A stretch of 13,735 nucleotides of DNA from a bacterium HR36 (GTDB lineage Bacteria; Planctomycetota; Planctomycetia; Gemmatales; HRBIN36): contig BEIM01000039.1 of the NCBI GenBank assembly GCA_002898995.1, positions 1 to 13,735 on the forward strand. Reading direction: 5' to 3'. A program made the position numbers and the translations under genes. The number at the start of each line of letters is the position of its first letter. The stretch's first letter is position 1. The notes beneath the pieces were generated by a model that did not search any database, was not told the origin of the DNA, and saw only the letters and a list, made by a program, of their open reading frames with translations. Shown in pieces: positions 6,130 to 12,586 of the stretch.

Positions 6130-8319
6130 TCAATTTCCTCTTTGCAGCGCCAGAATGGTGCTGACGCTGCGCGCATATAAACGATGAGCTCGTGTCCGCG
6201 CACCACACACCTGCTGCGAGAGTTGCCCTAACCACTCCCCTAGCCATTCCCCCTCGGCCACAGGTTCTATACTTACCAACCCCTGCGGGAATAAGGCCGC
6301 TGACACTCGCGATTGCTCGGTTAGACCCAATAATTTCGGGACCTGGGTTTGATACATTTCTAGGGAGACCGGCTCTAACTCGCGGCGGATGTTTTGGAAC
6401 GCCTCGACAATATTAGCCCCTTCCTGACGACCAAAATCCGCATCCGCCGACAGCATATATTCGATCATTTCGATTATTCCTGCCCAGCGACGTAACTGGG
6501 TGCACCATCCTTCCAGACGACGGGCCCAGCGATAGTAACTCAGCAAGGCCTCACAGGCCTGCGGCGATAGCTCCTTAGCCATTTGATAATATGCCTGAAA
6601 AACTGTCTTGTCCGCCTGTCGCAATTGCTCCGCGATCCGCTTCAATTCCGCTTCCAGACGTCGTTGCACCTGTTGGGCTTTCGCAACTGGCCAGGTTTTT
6701 CCTAAGGCTGAAAATTTTCCGTCCGACGGGCGGTTCTTGCCTTCTGCGATAGCTTCGACCGTCTGCAACTCTTCTAGCAATTTGGTCCAACGCTGGCTGA
6801 CCTGTCGCCAGTCTTGACTATAGACCTGCTGCAGCTGCGGAACACGCTCACTCGCCCGAATACCGCTCAACTCCGCTTCTTGCACCCAATCTTCCAGATC
6901 TTCGGCGAATAAATAGCGGTCATCGTAAAGACCTTGATACTTGGGAGCGAAAGATAACGCCTCGTGCTCGGCATCTATCTCCTGTTGCACGGCTTCGGCT
7001 GGCTGCAGAGGGAGATTTTTCTTGCGAATACCTAACACGCTGCGATAAACGCGTAGGGTGATCTTTTGCCGCAATTGCGCCGCATCTGGCGAGTCTCGGC
7101 CGAACAGCACCCAAGGCGAACGCTCATCCTGGGGGGCTATGACATAAGGATCGCAGGCATTCTGTTCCCGAAGATAATGTGGCGGATGCGTATCCCAGGG
7201 GGCCACACGCTGCTGATCCTGTGGGGAAAAGAGTGGCCGGCGTTGCCGCGGGTCTTGCGGAATTGGCGGAGGAATGCCATAGTTCGGATCATTCTTCGAT
7301 TTGCGGAGGCGTTCCAGAGCGCGGCTCTGATGGTAGTATAAGTCGCGGGTATAGAGGTTGCGTTCGCTCGCCCAATAGAGATCCGCTAGGGCATTTTCCA
7401 GGGCCTCGGAGCCGGGCTGCAACTTATATAAACACCGCGCCAGTGCCTCGCTCCCTGCTGCTGCAACCGCGACCTTATCGGCGTGGTATTCCATCGCCCG
7501 ACTTAGTCCCCGTTCGGTTAGCGTGAGCAGCAGGAACATCCAGCCTAATACTTTACGCAAGAGCCAGGTAATTCCCGCGAGGATATACGCCAGCCAGCTC
7601 AGGCGAATATCTAGGCTTTTCCAGCGATCTAACCAGTCATCCCACCAGTCGCGCTCATACACCATAGCCAGGATGAGGCGATTTGCCGTGTACACATAGC
7701 TGCCTAACCGCATAGCACTTTGCGAAAAGTGGCCAAACTCGTGCGCTAGTGCCGCTTTGAATTCGGAGAGGTTCATCACGTTGACTAATCCCAGCCCGAT
7801 GAGCAAATTCTTGCGCACCGGCCAGAATAAACCTAATATCGAAGCGTCGTAAAACACGGCAGCATTAACTTCGTGATTAACATATACCCGTTTGGGAAGT
7901 GGTGCCTGTACCTCTTGACACAGCCGATTAATAAAGGCGAAAAGGCGCGGATGTTCCTCACGGCGAATTTCGATCATAGTTCCCCGCTCGCGGCGTGGCC
8001 GTTTAAACAAACCCTTGATGAGAAACAAACAGAGCATAGCCGAAGCCGCGATTGCCGGTAATTTGACGAAAATAAGGTACACTGCTGGTCCTCGCGAACC
8101 CCCGCCAACTACAATCCAGGGCAACTGCCAGGTGGCATAATAGACTAACCAAAGCGCCCCTGCTAGTAGCCCAGCATACAGGATGAGGAATAGGTATAGG
8201 CAGAATAACACCAGGAGCGCTTGCCGCACATAACCGCGAGGCAGGTCAACCAGGTTGGATGGAACTGTTCTAGGGCCTGCTGGATAAAAATCTTCCGCGG
8301 ACGGTGCTATCGTGGCCAT
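6130..8319 (-). CDS. Integral-membrane M48-family zinc metalloprotease
   Basis: This 729-aa protein belongs to the M48 (HtpX/Ste24-like) membrane metalloproteases, which cleave membrane or cytosolic proteins on the inner face of the membrane. Two hydrophobic stretches lie at about 32-62 and 78-104. The zinc motif HEFGH at 193-197 supplies two His ligands and the catalytic Glu194. A further hydrophobic region at about 241-267 precedes 'AMEYHADKVA', whose Glu277 is the expected third ligand. The remaining ~430 residues are hydrophilic and mostly helical-looking (rich in Glu, Gln, Arg), making it about twice as long as HtpX; long M48 proteins of this sort occur in planctomycetes and myxobacteria. 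AAGGGG lies 6-7 nt before the ATG. It starts 45 nt after the Lon-CARF gene and is the last gene of the presumed operon. Its substrate is unknown; co-transcription with a second protease suggests a proteolytic relay, but it may be a general-maintenance protease. Confidence 0.85.
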   Translation of the reverse strand: MATIAPSAEDFYPAGPRTVPSNLVDLPRGYVRQALLVLFCLYLFLILYAGLLAGALWLVYYATWQLPWIVVGGGSRGPAVYLIFVKLPAIAASAMLCLFLIKGLFKRPRRERGTMIEIRREEHPRLFAFINRLCQEVQAPLPKRVYVNHEVNAAVFYDASILGLFWPVRKNLLIGLGLVNVMNLSEFKAALAHEFGHFSQSAMRLGSYVYTANRLILAMVYERDWWDDWLDRWKSLDIRLSWLAYILAGITWLLRKVLGWMFLLLTLTERGLSRAMEYHADKVAVAAAGSEALARCLYKLQPGSEALENALADLYWASERNLYTRDLYYHQSRALERLRKSKNDPNYGIPPPIPQDPRQRRPLFSPQDQQRVAPWDTHPPHYLREQNACDPYVIAPQDERSPWVLFGRDSPDAAQLRQKITLRVYRSVLGIRKKNLPLQPAEAVQQEIDAEHEALSFAPKYQGLYDDRYLFAEDLEDWVQEAELSGIRASERVPQLQQVYSQDWRQVSQRWTKLLEELQTVEAIAEGKNRPSDGKFSALGKTWPVAKAQQVQRRLEAELKRIAEQLRQADKTVFQAYYQMAKELSPQACEALLSYYRWARRLEGWCTQLRRWAGIIEMIEYMLSADADFGRQEGANIVEAFQNIRRELEPVSLEMYQTQVPKLLGLTEQSRVSAALFPQGLVSIEPVAEGEWLGEWLGQLSQQVCGARTRAHRLYARSVSTILALQRGN

Positions 8320-8364
8320 ACAAGTCCCCTTTGGTCCGATCGATGGGTTTACTTAGTATCTTAG

Positions 8365-9768
8365 CTACCCGTCCTGAGTTTCGGGGGATTCGCTGGATGG
8401 ATTGTTGTGCGAGGCCCGAAAAATCCTCCAGCTTTCCGAAAAAGGTTCGACCATGCGGTCGCGAATGGTATGGCGCAGATAAATAAGCACATTTCCCGGC
8501 TGGGTACCTTCCAAAGCCAAGGTCAGCGTCATCTCTTCCGTCCCGGGCGTAAGGTCCAACCCAACCGATTCCGGGTTGACGCCGCGCTGAAATTCCCTTA
8601 CCTGGAAACGGATTTCACGCAAGAGTTCATCGGAGCTATTATAACACTGCCAGCGTAACCTACACGAGTGATCACTGGATTTGCGCAATTTTTCTAAGCC
8701 CTCCCGATGCACCTGAGCCCTGTCCGCCGTCGCTAGGATCAAGCATTCTTTGGGTTTAATGGATTCAATCGCCAGATGAATGAGGTCGGGATTGTCGCTT
8801 AGAATGGTTATTAGATGGGTGAGCTGCAAACGCTGCTGGCTCCAACTCTCACGCAGCCGTGAAAGGATCTTAGGTACTAAGGTGTTTCGATAATAGGCAG
8901 CTGCTCTCTCGCGGCTCCATTGAGCTAAGCGGAAATAATAATCCTTGAACCGTTGCTCCGGATCACCATCGCGCGGCGCTTCTTCCAGTTGTTCCAAGCA
9001 AGGTGCTAAGGCGCGCCGAGGTTGGGTCTGGTTTTCCAGGAGACCGCATATCTTAAGCTCACAGCCGTGCGGGATATAACCGCTGGCTTCGCCCACCTGG
9101 CTTTCCGGTACGAAAAGGATGCGGGCACCAGATTGTGCGGCGAATGTGACTTTGGCTTGCAATAAGCTTACCGGGCGGATTCCCGACGCCTCGTTCCATT
9201 CTCCAGTTATCCAGATGCGCGGATCGGGCAGCGGCTTAGACCCAAGGTCGGAGGAGATCCCGCTTTTAGCTAATAAGAGTCCAGCCGCCAACCATGTCCA
9301 ACCGGAATCAGCTGATAAATGCAATTCATAGGCCAGTTCTTCTAGGGGCAATTCAGGTGGTGCTTCGCAATCAAGATAAAGACGCCAATCTTGCCCCGAG
9401 TTGCGGCTATTTTCAGAGCACAACAGGGTATTTTTGACTTGCTCAGCTAATTCGATTACAGCTTTCGACAAGCGCGGGTCGTGCTTGTCGCTTGGCCGCC
9501 ACTGTAACGGTAATAAGAAAGCGGGGCGTAATGCCGGAAAGCTCTGACTATCGTTCTGGGCAAACAAGATAGCGCAACTCCCCCACTTACACCGCCAGTG
9601 CCGATTCTGCCGGGGAAAGCACGAAGATAACCGCTCTAACGCTTGCGGGTGCAACCACCAGTAACCGAGCTTAGCCAAAGCTTGTCTGCTAACCAGCCAG
9701 GTGACATTAGCGGCGGTCAATGCTTCGGGTGGGTATCGCAGCCATTTAAGTATCTGTTTCACCGTCAT
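8365..9768 (-). CDS. Putative ligand-gated protease: Lon-type Ser-Lys protease domain fused to CARF-like sensor domain
   Basis: I recognise no full-length family for this 467-aa protein, but two parts read clearly. Residues ~140-245 follow the Lon proteolytic domain: 'ADSGWTWLAAGLLLA' with candidate nucleophile Ser155, 'WITGEW' (188-190 = TGE, as in Lon), then 'PVSLLQAKVTFAAQSGA' with Lys206 where Lon has its catalytic Lys, then 'ILFVPES'. The Ser-Lys spacing is 51, against about 43 in Lon, because of a short insert. There is no AAA+ ATPase. Residues ~316-435 resemble CARF domains that sense cyclic oligoadenylates: 'LITILSDNPDLIHLAI', 'KECLILATADRA', then 'VGLDLTPGTEEMTLTLAL', close to the CARF signature (D/N)xTGGT(K/R)xM, then 'NVLIYLRHT'. 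The N-terminal 130 residues are unassigned, with no obvious transmembrane helix. The ATG overlaps the upstream stop by 23 bp, with GAGG 9 nt before it. The Lon-SAVED protease CalpL is the closest known logic. Domain calls are by eye. Confidence 0.6.
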   Translation of the reverse strand: MTVKQILKWLRYPPEALTAANVTWLVSRQALAKLGYWWLHPQALERLSSCFPRQNRHWRCKWGSCAILFAQNDSQSFPALRPAFLLPLQWRPSDKHDPRLSKAVIELAEQVKNTLLCSENSRNSGQDWRLYLDCEAPPELPLEELAYELHLSADSGWTWLAAGLLLAKSGISSDLGSKPLPDPRIWITGEWNEASGIRPVSLLQAKVTFAAQSGARILFVPESQVGEASGYIPHGCELKICGLLENQTQPRRALAPCLEQLEEAPRDGDPEQRFKDYYFRLAQWSRERAAAYYRNTLVPKILSRLRESWSQQRLQLTHLITILSDNPDLIHLAIESIKPKECLILATADRAQVHREGLEKLRKSSDHSCRLRWQCYNSSDELLREIRFQVREFQRGVNPESVGLDLTPGTEEMTLTLALEGTQPGNVLIYLRHTIRDRMVEPFSESWRIFRASHNNPSSESPETQDG

Positions 9769-10885
9769 CGCTGCTAACCTCGCTAAGTAACCCTTCTATA
9801 CATTCGGGGGCCAATGCCCAGGATTGGCGATCCGCACCTACTAGTAATTGCGGCAGTTCTTTAGATTCCAACGCCTGCCGAAGCTGCTCGCCAGCAAATT
9901 CGGCTTGGCCCTGGGCATTTATGTAACTGACAATACCAGCCAGGGAAACCGGCTGATTCACCAGGTCGCGCGCTTCCTCGCCATTGCTTCGCATAAACTG
10001 TATGACGATGCTCTGCGGGATCTGGTCGTTTAGGGTAAGAATGGTCATGGCTTCGTGTTCGCCGTCTGGGGAAATCCAGCGTAATTCAAGGTGCCGAGGC
10101 TCACCGGCAGCAGCAACCCGGCGCGCAAAAACCAGCAATAGTACGCCTCGTAGAAACGTTAATGCATTTCGGGCTTGCCACTGCTTAGCTACTAAGCGCC
10201 ACACTTCTGCCGAAGGCATCTCGCGAATTACCTGGCGCTCCACTTGCTCGCTTACCTGGATGAAATCGTCGCTCAGCCACCAGTACGGTGCAAAACGAAA
10301 CTCCCCGGCTAAAGCGTTCCGCCAATTCTTTAGCAACGGCAAATCCGCCACTGTGCTGAGAATCTCCAATTGTTCGCGGCGTTGGAGTATCTCGTCGAGT
10401 TTTTCTAAGTGTTCGACAATACGCTCGATAGTTTCGCTATACTCGGACCAAGCAATTTCCTCGTTCCCGTGGGCTTCTAGTAAACCTTCCTCGATGGCCA
10501 CATAGGCAGCTTGGGCATCCATTCGCCCTTCTAGGACACTGAGGCACAATTCATCGCGCTCCAATACATCCTGCAAATCGTCCCAGATTTGTGGCAGTTT
10601 TGTTGCCTGCCGGCTCAGGCGCTCTAATTCCTGGACCAGACCCTGGGCCGCGGCTTGGGCAACAACGGGGGGCAGAACGCCATCATCTTCGCCCAGTTCC
10701 ACACCGAACATGCGGCAATAGCCCAGCGCTACCGCGGCGTGCAACGCAGCCTGTTGCCTTTCCGCACTGCCCGGGGCGCCTGCCAACAACTCGTGCAACT
10801 CCGTCGCGGACAGTGCCGCGTTCAAGTCTTCCTTCAGGGTTTCCATAATTTCCGGTGCAATCCGTACCTGTACGTTCTCGGCCAT
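9746..10885 (-). CDS. Unrecognised soluble protein, middle gene of the sigma/protease operon
   Basis: I do not recognise this 379-aa protein. It has no signal peptide and no clear membrane helix; one hydrophobic stretch (242-254, 'LTFLRGVLLLVFA') looks like a buried helix. Residues 1-180 look mainly helical and acidic, with Glu/Leu/Gln-rich segments around 82-175 ('LVQELERLSRQATKL', 'IVEHLEKLDEILQRREQLE') that could form coiled coils. Residues 260-350 look more beta-rich ('HLELRWISPDGEHEAM'). The C-terminus is a short acidic tail. Its last 23 bases are shared with the start of the Lon-CARF gene, which implies translational coupling and a fixed stoichiometry. Its neighbours make it a candidate substrate, adaptor or anti-sigma-like inhibitor for the protease; this rests only on position. 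The ribosome binding site upstream of ATG 10885 is weak. Confidence 0.75.
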   Translation of the reverse strand: MAENVQVRIAPEIMETLKEDLNAALSATELHELLAGAPGSAERQQAALHAAVALGYCRMFGVELGEDDGVLPPVVAQAAAQGLVQELERLSRQATKLPQIWDDLQDVLERDELCLSVLEGRMDAQAAYVAIEEGLLEAHGNEEIAWSEYSETIERIVEHLEKLDEILQRREQLEILSTVADLPLLKNWRNALAGEFRFAPYWWLSDDFIQVSEQVERQVIREMPSAEVWRLVAKQWQARNALTFLRGVLLLVFARRVAAAGEPRHLELRWISPDGEHEAMTILTLNDQIPQSIVIQFMRSNGEEARDLVNQPVSLAGIVSYINAQGQAEFAGEQLRQALESKELPQLLVGADRQSWALAPECIEGLLSEVSSDDGETDT

Positions 10886-10923
10886 GGGTAATTGCCCTTT
10901 TTAAGTAGAAGTAATGGGAAACG

Positions 10924-11643
10924 TCATGCAAGTTCTGTTGCCTGACCATTGGGTTCCAGGTCAATCGTATGTTTCCGTTTCCTAAGTTTAATACGCGATT
11001 GGGGGGTGGGCGGTGACAACCTTTCCGCGGCCGGCCAGGGAGACAGGCGGCCACACCAGACTGGCTGCGGGCCACTCGTATCAAATCCCCAGGTTTTTAA
11101 AGACACCCAGCGAATATGCCCATCCTTTGTGGGCACGAGCCGCAAAGCGCCCCCGCAATTCACGAGATCGCAGTAACGCCAGACGAGAGCCGTCAACGCC
11201 CGCCGCCAACGTCCCGAGGGCGAAATACACTGCACCGCCTTTCGAACATAATAGCTAGTGACGATCAGGATGCTATCGCCTTTGCAATGCAGGATCAGTA
11301 AAGCACCCGATGGAGTCAGTGCTATGCAGGCATCGTGGCGACGGTTAATAAACTGCACGATCACTAGGGGCCTATTGAGGGATTCTGCTAATTGTTCACC
11401 AAGACGCTGACCTAGTTCATCGCGCACTTCTGGTGTTAGTTCCTGCTCCCCATAGAACCAGCGAATAAGGTATTCACAGAGTTTTTCGCTCAGCCACTCC
11501 GCCCAGGGACCATCGCGTTGGCTGATGTGGCGCTGGACGATATGGGCCAGGCACTGCTCGTATAGAACAACGGTACACTGAGTGCCAGTCGGAGTCTGCG
11601 GATCACGGGGATCGGGCAAGCCTTCCCATTTATAAATCCGCAT
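10924..11643 (-). CDS. BECR-like RNase (toxin-like) protein, tentative
   Basis: This 239-aa protein has a pattern reminiscent of BECR-fold nucleases (barnase-EndoU-colicin E5/D-RelE; PBECR/DUF4258-like): an N-terminal 'CLAHIVQRHISQRDG' with His34 and His39, a helical stretch, 'PLVIVQFINRRHD' (92-104), and 'LLILHCKGDSILIVTSYYV' ending in Thr129/Ser130/Tyr131. The order His ... beta-strands ... T/S-Y is typical of such RNase toxins. Conservation is too low by eye to name a family. Residues 140-195 are unassigned, and residues 205-239 form a basic, probably disordered tail ('RIKLRKRKHTIDLE'). The ATG lies 4 nt after the sigma-factor stop, and its GGGAGGA ribosome site is inside the sigma gene's last codons, so the two are translated together. 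It may be a toxin held inactive, or a sigma-regulating partner that has reused the fold; an inactive nuclease is also possible. Confidence 0.55.
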   Translation of the reverse strand: MRIYKWEGLPDPRDPQTPTGTQCTVVLYEQCLAHIVQRHISQRDGPWAEWLSEKLCEYLIRWFYGEQELTPEVRDELGQRLGEQLAESLNRPLVIVQFINRRHDACIALTPSGALLILHCKGDSILIVTSYYVRKAVQCISPSGRWRRALTALVWRYCDLVNCGGALRLVPTKDGHIRWVSLKTWGFDTSGPQPVWCGRLSPWPAAERLSPPTPQSRIKLRKRKHTIDLEPNGQATELA

Positions 11644-11647
11644 GAGC

Positions 11648-12361
11648 CTATTCCTCCCGCACTTCCCGGATGCAGCGTAATTTCGTAAGCCATTGTCTGC
11701 AACGCCGCGGCCAGAGAACGGCTAAATGATTACGACTTAGTCTGGTCATTTTAGCCAGTTCGCCCAGGCGGTCGCTAGGATCTTCCAGGTTCAGGAATTC
11801 AGGAGGTGGAAACGGATTGGGTAGCGGCGTGCCATTCTCCCGCACCTGCTGCACCCACTCATTCCACTCATCCTCCGGTGCCTTAACCCATAAACCCGAA
11901 GCCGCCAACATAATCACGCGATCGCGCATTGGTTTCCATTTCCGCACCTTATCCAAGTCATCAGGGCAAAAGGGCATAGCGAATAAGCTAACTTGGGGTG
12001 AGTTGTAGCTTGAAGCGAAGAGCTCTTCAATCGAAAATGTCCTGTCGTTGTCGCCGTTGTTCTCCCCAGCGGATCCACCTCGCGAATGGGCAAGCAGGTC
12101 GGTCCAGGTTATTTCCCTTGGCTGGATCTGGTCTAACAGATAATTCTTGCATACTCTTCGGCACCAGGCGGCAAATGGACCTTGAGTGGGATTGTACTTG
12201 CCCTCTAGAAGTCTTGTCCAAACGTGCGAGACTGTATCTTCAATTAGGTCTTCTCTACTGAGCGGAATTCCGAGCCCGGCGGCAACTGAACGGGCTATAG
12301 TCCGTATTTTCTCATGCAATTGCTGAGGATCATTCGGCAATGACGGGGGTGTGGATGACAT
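11648..12361 (-). CDS. ECF-like RNA polymerase sigma factor, divergent
   Basis: This 237-aa protein should direct RNA polymerase to a dedicated promoter set. Residues 35-80 match sigma region 2: 'EDLIEDTVSHVWTRLLEG' and 'GPFAAWCRRVCKNYLLDQI', corresponding to the DLVQE...vW...F..WL..IarN...D pattern. Region 4 runs from 'KPMRDRVIMLAASGL' (143-157) to 'RLGELAKMTRLSRNHLAV' and 'RCRQWLTKLR' (198-229), the last being the HTH and basic helix. Between the two halves of region 4 sits an extra ~40-residue Pro/Glu/Trp-rich insert (158-196), unusual for ECF factors. The region 2-4 linker is also long (81-142). GGAG lies 6 nt upstream of ATG 12361. It is the first gene of a five-gene operon and is followed 4 nt later by the BECR-like gene, the position where ECF operons usually place an anti-sigma factor. 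Autoregulation is plausible but not shown. Confidence 0.75.
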   Translation of the reverse strand: MSSTPPSLPNDPQQLHEKIRTIARSVAAGLGIPLSREDLIEDTVSHVWTRLLEGKYNPTQGPFAAWCRRVCKNYLLDQIQPREITWTDLLAHSRGGSAGENNGDNDRTFSIEELFASSYNSPQVSLFAMPFCPDDLDKVRKWKPMRDRVIMLAASGLWVKAPEDEWNEWVQQVRENGTPLPNPFPPPEFLNLEDPSDRLGELAKMTRLSRNHLAVLWPRRCRQWLTKLRCIREVREE

Positions 12362-12422
12362 GACTGTCTCCTACGAACGGCAACTCTAAGCTGCATAAGA
12401 CTCCTTGTCCGCAGCGAGCGCA

Positions 12423-12479
12423 GCACCGTTTTTCCCGCCACCAGCTATGCGGTGTCAGTCCTGTCTGGCGGCTCGGTGC
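12423..12479 (-). promoter_or_regulatory. Two-tier inverted repeat in the leader of the sigma/protease operon
   Basis: Outer arms GCACCG (12423-12428) and CGGTGC (12474-12479) enclose inner arms CCGCCA (12435-12440) and TGGCGG (12466-12471), with a 25-nt apical loop. All twelve pairs are Watson-Crick. It lies 62 bp upstream of the sigma ATG. It could be an attenuator, a structured 5' leader, an operator, or the terminator of the isomerase gene upstream. Confidence 0.5.
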
Positions 12480-12507
12480 GCCTCTCGACTTTTTGCGGTT
12501 GCCTTGC

Positions 12508-12525
12508 TGATTATTAGCCTAATCA
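12508..12525. promoter_or_regulatory. Dyad-symmetric site TGATTA-N6-TAATCA
   Basis: Six-base perfect arms separated by six bases, AT-rich, between the isomerase gene and the sigma operon. The shape suits a dimeric repressor or activator site. Confidence 0.35.
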
Positions 12526-12551
12526 AGCCTTTGTCTTGTACTAACGAAGGT

Positions 12552-12581
12552 ATAATATAGCCGAGCCGCGGAATAGTTTCC
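12552..12581 (-). promoter_or_regulatory. Possible promoter of the sigma/protease operon
   Basis: On the minus strand GGAAAC (12576-12581) precedes TATATTAT (12552-12559) by about 16 bp. GGAAAC resembles the GGAAC -35 element bound by many ECF sigma factors, and the AT-rich -10 is sigma70-like. The assignment is speculative. If right, the leader would be about 180 nt and include the inverted repeats. Confidence 0.25.
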
Positions 12582-12586
12582 TTTGG

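Noticed and set aside
8365..9768. Reading the 467-aa protein as an ordinary Lon protease or as a Csm6/Csx1 nuclease
   Set aside because: There is no Walker A/B or AAA+ region, so it is not full Lon. There is no HEPN RxxxxH region after the CARF-like part, so it is not a Csm6-type RNase.
12551..12556. Perfect TATAAT on the + strand
   Set aside because: No acceptable -35 at the right spacing, and no + strand gene lies downstream. The same bases fit better as part of an AT-rich element facing the minus-strand operon.
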